Source of the DNA: Terrimonas sp.
Lineage (GTDB): Bacteria; Bacteroidota; Bacteroidia; Chitinophagales; Chitinophagaceae
Length of the DNA: 40,922 nucleotides
Direction: 5' to 3'
Assembly (NCBI GenBank): GCA_016125075.1
Contig: WGMO01000025.1
Location: 1-40,922 of the forward strand
Positions 8,717-16,113 of the stretch are shown here, one piece after another (within the stretch, counting starts at the first letter, position 1; every line of letters begins with the position of its first letter). Under the pieces are notes generated by a model. That model worked only from the letters and a program-made list of their open reading frames with translations, ran no database searches and was not told the DNA's origin. Position numbers and translations under genes: made by a program.

Positions 8717-9469
8717 GTGGATTTCTTCAAAAATCTTTTTAAGGAACAGACGGGTACCTCATTCAAAAAGGAGTTAAAGAATATCCTGGGCTTTACCCCC
8801 GGGAATATTTCTTTATATAAGACTGCCCTCACTCATCGCTCCATCCGTGAAAAGGCAGACGAAAATAATGAACGGCTGGAATACCTGGGTGATGCTGTAC
8901 TCAGTGCCCTGATCGCCGATTACCTGTTCAAGCACTATCCTTATAAAGAAGAAGGCTTCTTAACGGAAATGCGCAGTAAGATGGTGAACCGGCAACAGTT
9001 GAATGAGATAGCCGTTCGCATGGGATTAAAAAAAGTAACGCTTTACAACAAGTCGGACAATTCTTTAAAGATCAGCCAGATTTTTGGAAATACCCTGGAA
9101 GCCCTGGTCGGTGCTATATTTCTGGATAAGGGATATAAGCAGACCAGCAAATGGGTGACCGAAAGAATCATCCTGCCCCATATGTTTATCGATGACCTCG
9201 AATTGCTCGAGATCAATCACAAGAATAAATTATATGGCTGGGCCAATAAAAATGGCTATAACCTTGAATTCGAAACCATCGAAGAAAGGATTGAGAACGG
9301 ACGCCGCTTGTTTACAGTGGCAGCAGTGGTGAACGGGGAAAGGATCGCTTCGGGTAAGGCCTTTAATAAAAAAGACGCCTCACAGATCGCTTCGCAGGTG
9401 GCGGTCGAAAAACTCAATATTATCAACGTTGAATCCTCTTCGGAGAATGCTGACTCTCCCAAAGAATGA
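8717..9469 (+). CDS. rnc: Ribonuclease III
   Basis: A 250-aa double-strand-specific endoribonuclease for rRNA and mRNA processing. The signature NERLEYLGDAVL lies at residues 51-62, with Glu55 and Asp59 at the catalytic site, and the second acidic cluster is in NTLEALVGAIFLDKGY at about residues 128-143. A double-stranded-RNA-binding domain follows (about residues 175-240), ending in the typical KKDASQIASQVAVEKL helix. The start is GTG at 8717. The gap to fabF is 42 nt. The last 12 residues are an acidic/serine tail. Confidence 0.95.
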   Translation: MDFFKNLFKEQTGTSFKKELKNILGFTPGNISLYKTALTHRSIREKADENNERLEYLGDAVLSALIADYLFKHYPYKEEGFLTEMRSKMVNRQQLNEIAVRMGLKKVTLYNKSDNSLKISQIFGNTLEALVGAIFLDKGYKQTSKWVTERIILPHMFIDDLELLEINHKNKLYGWANKNGYNLEFETIEERIENGRRLFTVAAVVNGERIASGKAFNKKDASQIASQVAVEKLNIINVESSSENADSPKE

Positions 9470-9573
9470 ACCCAATTGCCAAACCGTCTTTATTTAATTC
9501 ATTTATAATCAAACTATTATAAATTATAAAGTTTTTTACGATAGTAAAAACAACATTTATTTTGTAAAACTAC

Positions 9574-9604
9574 TTGCATTATCAGTATCCCCGCTGTATG
9601 TTTG
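9574..9604 (+). promoter_or_regulatory. Promoter of the small exported ORF (or of a small RNA)
   Basis: TTG (9574-9576), a 20-nt spacer and TATGTTTG (9597-9604) fit the Bacteroidota promoter pattern. The predicted transcript would have a leader of about 90 nt before the ATG at 9697 and would end at the hairpin at 9900-9928. Confidence 0.45.
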
Positions 9605-9696
9605 CCAAAGAAAGGAATTGACAAGGAAAATGTAGCAGATGGAAGCCTCCTTTCCCTTTTTTCACCCGGCATAAAGAAAACTAATTGCACCCACAG

Positions 9697-9870
9697 ATGA
9701 AGCGCATTATCCGTATTACCCTGACCCTTTTTTTGGTTTCAGTCTTCTTATTTCAGTCTCAAACGATCTTGCCCGCTACCGGTACACAAGCTTATCAAAA
9801 CATATTTAAAGAGAGTAACCACAGGCCCATGTTTATGACATTGGAAGACCCCGAAATGCTCTTTTGTTAA
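9697..9870 (+). CDS. Small predicted exported protein, function unknown
   Basis: A 57-aa ORF from ATG 9697; the frame is open further up to a TTG at 9685. Residues 1 to about 25 (MKRIIRITLTLFLVSVFLFQ) are a basic-then-hydrophobic stretch like a signal peptide or single membrane anchor, and the rest is polar with a C-terminal Cys. I do not recognise a family. It is supported by an upstream promoter candidate and a strong hairpin after it, but the sequence could instead encode a small RNA with a chance ORF. Confidence 0.4.
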   Translation: MKRIIRITLTLFLVSVFLFQSQTILPATGTQAYQNIFKESNHRPMFMTLEDPEMLFC

Positions 9871-9899
9871 CCCTACTTCACATTGGACGGTTTAGTATC

Positions 9900-9928
9900 A
9901 AAACACCCCTGGTAACCAGGGGTGTTTT
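9900..9928. terminator. Bidirectional terminator hairpin
   Basis: AAAACACCCCTGG (9900-9912) and CCAGGGGTGTTTT (9916-9928) form a perfect 13-bp stem with a TAA loop. Runs of T at the 3' side in both directions suit it to ending both the small plus-strand transcript and the minus-strand epimerase gene. Confidence 0.85.
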
Positions 9929-9942
9929 ATTTGGGAATCCGT

Positions 9943-10344
9943 TTATTTTATGGATTGGCATAGTTCAATGAGTACCCCGTTGGTGGTCTTGGGATGGAGA
10001 AAACAAACCCATTTATTATCCGCACCTTTTTTGGGTTTTTCCTGCAAGAGCGTGAAACCCTCTTTGGAGAGCCTTTTCATTTCCGCTTCAATATTTTCAA
10101 CCTCAAATGCGATATGGTGCAGCCCTTCTCCCTTTTTCCCGATAAAATTTGCAATGACCCCATTGGGATCTGTACTTTCCAGTAATTCAATTTTGGAGGC
10201 ACCTACCTGGAAAAATGCAGTGTTTACTTTCTCAGTTTCAACTAATTCTGTCTTATAGCACTGACTATTCAGCAGTTTTTCGAATAATGGAACAGATATT
10301 GACAGGTTTTTTACAGCAATACCGATGTGTTCAATTTTATCCAT
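9943..10344 (-). CDS. mce: Methylmalonyl-CoA epimerase
   Basis: A 133-aa VOC-fold (glyoxalase-like) enzyme that interconverts the (R) and (S) forms of methylmalonyl-CoA, linking propionyl-CoA to succinyl-CoA. Two beta-alpha-beta modules are visible. Metal ligands of the family fall in KIEHIGIAV (His6), GEGLHHIAFEVEN and the C-terminal VLIELCQ (Glu). The start is GTG 10347 or ATG 10344 in the same frame; ATG 10344 gives the conserved MDKIEHIG beginning. It is divergent from iscS. The full methylmalonyl-CoA mutase is not in the window, but a lone B12-binding protein is encoded at 32837-33244. Confidence 0.92.
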   Translation of the reverse strand: MDKIEHIGIAVKNLSISVPLFEKLLNSQCYKTELVETEKVNTAFFQVGASKIELLESTDPNGVIANFIGKKGEGLHHIAFEVENIEAEMKRLSKEGFTLLQEKPKKGADNKWVCFLHPKTTNGVLIELCQSIK

Positions 10345-10439
10345 CACTGAAGGGTTTTTGAACGGGTAATGAGGTTTACGATTTTGGTAAAATTAGTGGT
10401 TCACTGGCAATTAACCCTTTAAAAGAGAACCATTTGGGT

Positions 10440-10447
10440 TAAATTTG
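10440..10447 (+). promoter_or_regulatory. -7 box of the isc promoter
   Basis: TAAATTTG matches TAnnTTTG. No clear -33 TTG is seen at the right spacing. The box overlaps an in-frame GTG at 10447, which argues that translation begins at ATG 10486 instead. No IscR-type gene or obvious regulator site is visible. Confidence 0.5.
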
Positions 10448-10485
10448 TGTTTATAGTTGAAACGAAAAGAATAAACCAATCGATC

Positions 10486-11703
10486 ATGTTGAAATTTCCA
10501 ATTTATTTAGATCATAATGCCACTACACCCTGTGATCCCCGTGTGGTTGAAGCCATGGTGCCCTATTTCACCGAAAACTTCGGGAATGCGGCCAGTCGTA
10601 ATCACCCGTTTGGTTGGCAGGCAGAAGAAGCGGTGGACTATGCCCGGGAACAGGTGGCGAAGCTGATCGGCGCTGATCCCAAAGAGATCATTTTTACTTC
10701 TGGCGCCACAGAAGGGGATAACCTCGCTATCAAGGGAGTATTTGAAATGTATGCCAGCAAGGGCAATCATATCATCACCTGCAATATTGAACATAAAGCG
10801 GTTCTGGATACCTGTAAGCATATTGAAAAAGAAGGGGGTGAGGTCACTTACCTGGAAGTCAATAATGAGGGGCTGATCGATCCTAAAGACGTGGAAGCCG
10901 CCATCAAACCCAATACGATCCTGATTGCCCTGATGTATGCTAATAATGAAGTGGGAACGGTGATGCCGATCCGGGAAATCGGTGAGATCGCCAGGAAACA
11001 TGGCGTATTACTCTTTACCGATGCCACTCAGGCGGTGGGTAAGATACCGGTGGATGTCAAAAAAGATAATATAGATCTTCTGGCCATGACCGCACACAAG
11101 ATGTACGGACCGAAAGGCGTTGGGGCCCTGTATGTGAGAAGAAAGAACCCCAGGGTCAAGGTAACAGCACAGCTTGACGGCGGTGGCCATGAAAGGGGTA
11201 TGCGCAGCGGTACCCTGAATGTTCCCGGTATCGTAGGCTTCGGAAAAGCCTGTGAACTGGCCATGCAGGAAATGGACCAGGACGCAAAGCGTTTAAGTGC
11301 TTTGCGCGATAAGCTTGAAAATGCCTTATTACAAATCGATGAGGCTTACCTGAACGGGCATAAGGAACACCGGCTTCCGCATGTATCCAATATTTCCTTT
11401 AAATACGTGGAAGGCGAAGGCCTGATGATGGGATTTAATAAGGAAATAGCGCTTTCATCCGGTTCAGCCTGTACCTCTGCTTCACTCGAACCTTCATATG
11501 TGTTAAAGGCATTGGGGCTGGGAGATGACCTGGCACACAGTTCCCTCCGCTTTGGCCTGGGCAGGTTTACAACAGAAGAACAGATTGATTATACCATCGA
11601 ACAGGTTACAAAAACAGTCAATAAGCTGCGGGAAATGAGCCCGCTTTGGGAAATGTATAAGGAAGGAATTGATCTGGATACGATCGAATGGGCACATCAT
11701 TAA
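10486..11703 (+). CDS. iscS: Cysteine desulfurase IscS
   Basis: A 405-aa class V aminotransferase-fold PLP enzyme that removes sulfur from cysteine and passes it to IscU. The PLP lysine is Lys205 in [11 protein letters not shown], and the persulfide-carrying Cys329 is in [14 protein letters not shown], the long-loop group I (IscS/NifS) type rather than SufS. The conserved beginning [15 protein letters not shown] supports ATG 10486; the frame runs up to a GTG at 10447 inside the promoter. iscU follows 45 nt downstream. Confidence 0.96.
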   Translation: MLKFPIYLDHNATTPCDPRVVEAMVPYFTENFGNAASRNHPFGWQAEEAVDYAREQVAKLIGADPKEIIFTSGATEGDNLAIKGVFEMYASKGNHIITCNIEHKAVLDTCKHIEKEGGEVTYLEVNNEGLIDPKDVEAAIKPNTILIALMYANNEVGTVMPIREIGEIARKHGVLLFTDATQAVGKIPVDVKKDNIDLLAMTAHKMYGPKGVGALYVRRKNPRVKVTAQLDGGGHERGMRSGTLNVPGIVGFGKACELAMQEMDQDAKRLSALRDKLENALLQIDEAYLNGHKEHRLPHVSNISFKYVEGEGLMMGFNKEIALSSGSACTSASLEPSYVLKALGLGDDLAHSSLRFGLGRFTTEEQIDYTIEQVTKTVNKLREMSPLWEMYKEGIDLDTIEWAHH

Positions 11704-11748
11704 TCATCATTAGTTTCATTCATTTTTAATATTCTAAACTTCTATACT

Positions 11749-12168
11749 ATGGCATATTCAGAAAAAGTAATCGACCATTATCAGAACCCTAAAAATGTAG
11801 GGACGCTTGATAAAAGTAAAAATAACGTAGGTACGGGTCTGGTGGGTGCACCCGAATGTGGTGATGTTATGCGCCTGCAGATTGAAGTGGATGAGGCAAC
11901 CGGCCTGATCAAAGATGCTAAATTCAAAACCTTTGGTTGTGGTTCTGCCATCGCTTCCTCTTCCCTGGCCACAGAATGGCTGAAAGGAAAATCAGTCGAT
12001 GAGGCCATCAAGATCGATAATATGGAGATTGTGGAAGAACTCAATCTTCCCCCGGTAAAGATCCACTGTTCCGTATTGGCGGAAGATGCGATCAAAGCCG
12101 CAGTCAATGACTATCGCAAAAAAAACGGGCTGGAGGAGATCAAATTTGAAGAATCAGCTGTTCACTGA
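11749..12168 (+). CDS. iscU: Iron-sulfur cluster scaffold IscU
   Basis: A 139-aa scaffold on which [2Fe-2S] clusters are built. The three ligand cysteines are Cys37 (GAPECGD), Cys64 (FKTFGCGSAIASSS) and Cys107 (KIHCS), and Asp39 is conserved. The LPPVK motif just before KIHCS (residues 100-104) is the HscA chaperone recognition site in E. coli IscU. The sequence is very like proteobacterial and mitochondrial IscU. It sits between iscS and an A-type carrier gene. Confidence 0.96.
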   Translation: MAYSEKVIDHYQNPKNVGTLDKSKNNVGTGLVGAPECGDVMRLQIEVDEATGLIKDAKFKTFGCGSAIASSSLATEWLKGKSVDEAIKIDNMEIVEELNLPPVKIHCSVLAEDAIKAAVNDYRKKNGLEEIKFEESAVH

Positions 12169-12209
12169 TCAAGCACAAAGAATTGTATTTAGTAATATAG
12201 GAATCGAAT

Positions 12210-12563
12210 ATGAGCGTAGCATTAGAAAATGCAATATATGTAAGTGACAAGGCCAAGGCAAAGATTCAGCAGCTGATGGCGGATGCGGGCATTGCGGATG
12301 ATGGCTCCTATTTCATTCGCGTGAGTGTGGTAGGGGGCGGTTGCTCGGGGTTGAGCTATAAACTCGATTTTGATAACGAGCAAAAACCCATGGACCAGTC
12401 CTTTGAAGATAATGGCCTGAAAGTGGTGACCGACCTCAAGAGTTTTCTCTACCTGGTCAACACCACCCTGGATTTCTCTGACGGGCTGAACGGGAAAGGG
12501 TTTTATTTCACCAACCCGAACGCCAGCCGCACCTGTGGTTGCGGGGAAAGTTTTGCTGTATAA
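12210..12563 (+). CDS. iscA: A-type iron-sulfur carrier (IscA/ErpA-like)
   Basis: A 117-aa HesB/IscA-family protein. The three conserved cysteines are Cys45 in GGGCSGLSY and Cys109 and Cys111 in RTCGCGESF at the C-terminus. Family members hold and transfer Fe-S clusters to target proteins. It lies 41 nt after iscU and ends the three-gene operon; a hairpin follows. Whether it is closer to IscA or ErpA cannot be settled by eye. Confidence 0.92.
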   Translation: MSVALENAIYVSDKAKAKIQQLMADAGIADDGSYFIRVSVVGGGCSGLSYKLDFDNEQKPMDQSFEDNGLKVVTDLKSFLYLVNTTLDFSDGLNGKGFYFTNPNASRTCGCGESFAV

Positions 12564-12594
12564 GGGTATTATTTGATGATCGTTGAATAAAAAG

Positions 12595-12625
12595 AATCTC
12601 TCTTCGCCGGGAGATTTTTTATTTT
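12595..12625 (+). terminator. Terminator after the isc operon
   Basis: AATCTCTC (12595-12602) and GGGAGATT (12609-12616) form an 8-bp stem with one G-T pair and a 6-nt loop, followed by TTTTATTTT. It separates iscA from gldF, which probably has its own promoter (TATTTTGCA-like sequence just before its ATG). Confidence 0.7.
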
Positions 12626-12643
12626 GCCTATTTTGCATCCTCT

Positions 12644-13363
12644 ATGTGGTCCATTTGTAAAAAAGAACTCCGGCAGTTTTTCAGTAGCCTGACCGGGTAT
12701 ATCGTGATCATAGTTTTTCTCCTGGTGAACGGGTTGGTCCTGTTCGTTTTCAACAATAATATCTTTGATTTCGGGTATGCTTCGCTCGACAAATTTTTTC
12801 AATTGGCCCCCTGGATCCTCTTATTACTGATACCGGCCATCACTATGCGAAGTTTTGCCGATGAGTTCAGGGCGGGCACCTACGAGATCCTGCAAACCCG
12901 GCCGCTGAGCCGCTGGCAGATCATTGCCGGGAAATATGCCGGTAGCCTGATGGTGGTATTCATTGCCCTGCTCCCTACGCTCATCTATGTGTATTCCCTG
13001 CAACAGCTGTCTTCCGGGGCGGGTATGGATATGGGGGCAACCGCGGGTTCTTATATCGGCCTGTTCTTCCTGGCGGCCGTTTTTACCGCCATTGGGGTAT
13101 GTGCCAGCAGTTTTACCAGTAATGCCGTAATTGCATTTATACTGAGCCTGATTGCCGCCGCCCTGCTTTATTATGGTTTCAATGCCATCAGCCTGATGCC
13201 GGTATTGGCGGGCAATGCAGATTATTATGTTGAAATGGCGGGTATTGACTTTCATTACCGCAGTGTTAGCCGGGGTGTGATCGATACCAGGGACCTGGTT
13301 TATTTTTTTTCCCTGGTCCTGTTTTTCCTTTCCATCACCCATCGTAACCTGATAAAAAGATAA
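12644..13363 (+). CDS. gldF: Gliding motility-associated ABC transporter permease GldF
   Basis: A 239-aa ABC-2-type permease with six hydrophobic segments. The N-terminal MWSICKKELRQFFSSLTGYIV and the block MRSFADEFRAGTYEILQTRPLSRWQIIAGKY are typical of this family. GldF, GldG and the ATPase GldA form a transporter needed for gliding in Flavobacterium johnsoniae; homologues are widespread in Bacteroidota, including non-gliders. gldG follows after 5 nt. gldA is not in the window. Confidence 0.88.
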   Translation: MWSICKKELRQFFSSLTGYIVIIVFLLVNGLVLFVFNNNIFDFGYASLDKFFQLAPWILLLLIPAITMRSFADEFRAGTYEILQTRPLSRWQIIAGKYAGSLMVVFIALLPTLIYVYSLQQLSSGAGMDMGATAGSYIGLFFLAAVFTAIGVCASSFTSNAVIAFILSLIAAALLYYGFNAISLMPVLAGNADYYVEMAGIDFHYRSVSRGVIDTRDLVYFFSLVLFFLSITHRNLIKR

Positions 13364-13368
13364 ACGGA

Positions 13369-15105
13369 ATGATCAAGCAATTTTTTTACAAGTTGGGCCA
13401 ATCAAGGTTTTGGTTAGTTTTTGTGTTGATTGCCCTCTTTGGAATCAATTACCTGGCTTCTGTTTTTCACCAGCGCATTGATCTTACCCGGGAAAAGAAA
13501 TTCACCCTGAGTAAACCCACCCGCCAGCTTTTACGGTCATTGGCATCACCGGTCACCGTTGATGTATTCCTGAAAGGCGAGTTTCCGGCCGGGTTTAAAA
13601 AACTGGCAGTCAGCGTGGATGAGTTCTTGCAGGAATGCAAGGAAATTTCCGGTGGCAAACTGCTGATCAATTTTACCGAACCCCTCAAGGACCTCGATGA
13701 TTCCAGTGCCGCCAGGTTCATCGATTCCATGTCCTATTTTTACGGGATACAAGCTTCCACCCTGCAGGCCCCCGGAAAAGTGGGTGATGAAATCAGTTTT
13801 AAAAGGGTGATACCGGGCGCGCTCATCCATTACAGGGATACTACGGTTGGGGTCAACCTCTTAAAAGGTGTCCGGTCATACGGTACGGAACCCGAACAGC
13901 TGGCGGCCCTGTACAACGATATGGAAGCCACTCTTGAATATAAATTTGCATCTGCCATCCAGAAGGCAACTTCAGACAAGAGACCGCTGATTGGCTATGT
14001 GAAAGGTAACGGTGAGGCCTGGGGGTATAATGTGGATGATGCCGTAAGGACCCTGGTAAAAGAATACCGGGTCGACACGGTGAACCTGGCCACAGACAGG
14101 TTTATCCCTTCCATCTTTGATGCACTGGTGATGATCAAGCCGGTTCAAAAATTCGATGACCAGGAAAAATTGAAACTCGATCAGTACCTGATGCGGGGCG
14201 GAAAAATATTCTGTTTACTGGATATTCTTTACGATGGGTTTGACAGCTTATACCAGAAGGACGGCTTTATAGCCTACGACCGGGGTTTAAACCTGGAAGA
14301 CCAGCTATTCCGGTACGGAGTCAGGATCAACCAGGCCCTGCTGGAGGATATGCAATGTGATAAGCTTCCCCAGGTAAGCGGGCAGGCAGGGCAGCAACAG
14401 CAGACGCGGCTGGTCGACTGGCCCATTTTCCCGGTATTGAATGGTACCGATCATCCTATTTCCAAAAACCTGGATGGTATCCGTGCCATGTTCCCATCAA
14501 CGATTGATACTGTAACAGCTCCCGGGATCCGGAAAACGATCCTCCTGCAATCTTCTGCCAATGCCAGGGTAGTGCCCACCCCGGAAAGGGTGAGTTTTGA
14601 TTTCATGCAGATCGCACCTGATATCAGGGAGTTTGATCAGAAAAATATTCCTGTGGCTGTTTTGCTTGAAGGCTCATTCCGTTCACTTTTTGCCAACCGC
14701 CTGCCGGCTGCAATGGCCGATACGCTGGCCAATGCTTATCATACTCCCTTCCTGGCGGAAGCCACACCAGGGGCAAAGATGATCGTGGTAGCCGATGGTG
14801 ATATTGCGCTTAACCAGGTCAGTCAGTCCGAAGGGCCCCTGCCCATGGGCATGAACCTCTTTACCCATATCCCATATGCCAATAAGGAATTTTATGAAAA
14901 TGCGCTCGATTACCTGGTCAATCCTTCCGGTATCCTCGAAACAAGAGCAAAGGATTATACGCTGCGGTTGCTGGATCCCCGGAAAGTCAGGAACAGCAAA
15001 TCAAAATGGCAGTTGATCAATATTGCTGTTCCCATCCTGCTCATCATGATCATCGGGTTCCTGTTTCAGCAGGTACGGAAAAGAAAATACGCGGTGAAGG
15101 CCTGA
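13369..15105 (+). CDS. gldG: Gliding motility-associated ABC transporter protein GldG
   Basis: A 578-aa membrane-anchored protein with one transmembrane helix near the N-terminus (about residues 16-32, after which RIDLTREKKFTLS follows as in GldG homologues), a large periplasmic ABC_transp_aux-type domain, and a C-terminal transmembrane helix (about residues 548-568) before a basic tail. It pairs with GldF (5-nt gap). In F. johnsoniae it is part of the GldAFG transporter; the substrate is unknown. ABC-type MotAB-like 'aux' proteins of other phyla share the fold, but the neighbour makes GldG the best call. Confidence 0.88.
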   Translation: MIKQFFYKLGQSRFWLVFVLIALFGINYLASVFHQRIDLTREKKFTLSKPTRQLLRSLASPVTVDVFLKGEFPAGFKKLAVSVDEFLQECKEISGGKLLINFTEPLKDLDDSSAARFIDSMSYFYGIQASTLQAPGKVGDEISFKRVIPGALIHYRDTTVGVNLLKGVRSYGTEPEQLAALYNDMEATLEYKFASAIQKATSDKRPLIGYVKGNGEAWGYNVDDAVRTLVKEYRVDTVNLATDRFIPSIFDALVMIKPVQKFDDQEKLKLDQYLMRGGKIFCLLDILYDGFDSLYQKDGFIAYDRGLNLEDQLFRYGVRINQALLEDMQCDKLPQVSGQAGQQQQTRLVDWPIFPVLNGTDHPISKNLDGIRAMFPSTIDTVTAPGIRKTILLQSSANARVVPTPERVSFDFMQIAPDIREFDQKNIPVAVLLEGSFRSLFANRLPAAMADTLANAYHTPFLAEATPGAKMIVVADGDIALNQVSQSEGPLPMGMNLFTHIPYANKEFYENALDYLVNPSGILETRAKDYTLRLLDPRKVRNSKSKWQLINIAVPILLIMIIGFLFQQVRKRKYAVKA

Positions 15106-15165
15106 TGCCTCCCTGCCTTTCAGCTTTCTTTCTTTCAGTATCTTTATCATTCATAAAACGGATAA

Positions 15166-16113
15166 ATGTCACCAGACCAGATTACATTATTGGTATTTGG
15201 AATTGTTCTTGTTGTGGCGGTGGTGCTGGATCTGGGTTTGCTGAGCAGGAAGAATACCGTGATCAGTATACAAAGAGCACTCTGGCAAACCTTATTTTGG
15301 GTGGCCCTGGCTTTTGCTTTCTTTGGTTTCATGTGGTATGAAAAAGGGCAGACAAGCGCTTTATTGTATTTAAGTGCTTATCTGACAGAATGGAGCCTCA
15401 GCATTGATAATATATTTGTATTCATCCTCATCTTCGGTTTCTTTGGCATCAAGCAAATCCATACTTCCAGGGCCCTCCTGATCGGTATATTGCTGGCCAT
15501 TGTTTTACGCATCATTTTTATTACAGTGGGTGTTGAACTGGTGGATAAGGCCGAATGGGTGTTGTATATATTCGGGGCCTTCCTGGTGTATACCGGTATC
15601 CGGATCTTTACCGTGAAGGAAGAGGACGAATATGACCCCCTGAATAATCCCGTCTATAAATTAATGAACAGGGTTTTGCCGATCATCCCGGAAGATATTG
15701 ATGGCAGGTTTACAGTGTTGCGGGATGGGAAGAAATTCTATACCAATATGTTTGTAGTGATTGTATTGCTGGCGACCACCGATGTCATTTTCGCTCTCGA
15801 CAGTATTCCCGCTGTCTTTGCCATTGTACAGAATGCAGCCGATAAGGAATTGATCATTTATACGAGTAATATTTTCGCAGTGCTGGGGCTGCGGTCATTA
15901 TTCTTCCTTTTAAAAGGTGCTGCGAATAAGTTTGCTTACCTGCAGCAGGGCATCGCCATCGTCCTGATCTTTATTGGGCTTAAGATGCTTATTTCATGGT
16001 TCGGCATTCATATCGAAGCCTATATATCCCTGATGGTCATTGCCATTTGTATCATTGGTTCCATCGGTTATTCGGCCCAGGTGGCAAGCGAAAAAAAGGA
16101 GGATATTGATTAA
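15166..16113 (+). CDS. TerC-family membrane protein
   Basis: A 315-aa integral membrane protein with seven to nine hydrophobic segments. The motif TEWSLSIDNIFVFILIF and a second, symmetrical one, ATTDVIFALDSIPAVFAI, each with the conserved acidic residues of TerC/Alx proteins, are present. Relatives export Mn2+ or load it onto secreted enzymes, or confer tellurite resistance; the role here is inferred as metal export. A TATCTTTA box (15139-15146) lies 19 nt before the start. The stop codon overlaps the murF-alr start by one base (TAATG), so translation is probably coupled. Confidence 0.9.
   Translation: MSPDQITLLVFGIVLVVAVVLDLGLLSRKNTVISIQRALWQTLFWVALAFAFFGFMWYEKGQTSALLYLSAYLTEWSLSIDNIFVFILIFGFFGIKQIHTSRALLIGILLAIVLRIIFITVGVELVDKAEWVLYIFGAFLVYTGIRIFTVKEEDEYDPLNNPVYKLMNRVLPIIPEDIDGRFTVLRDGKKFYTNMFVVIVLLATTDVIFALDSIPAVFAIVQNAADKELIIYTSNIFAVLGLRSLFFLLKGAANKFAYLQQGIAIVLIFIGLKMLISWFGIHIEAYISLMVIAICIIGSIGYSAQVASEKKEDID

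Noticed and set aside
15106-15165. Manganese riboswitch (yybP-ykoY type) ahead of terC
   Set aside because: The gap is only 60 nt, T/C-rich, and shows none of the conserved stems or loops; a plain promoter-like TATCTTTA is enough.
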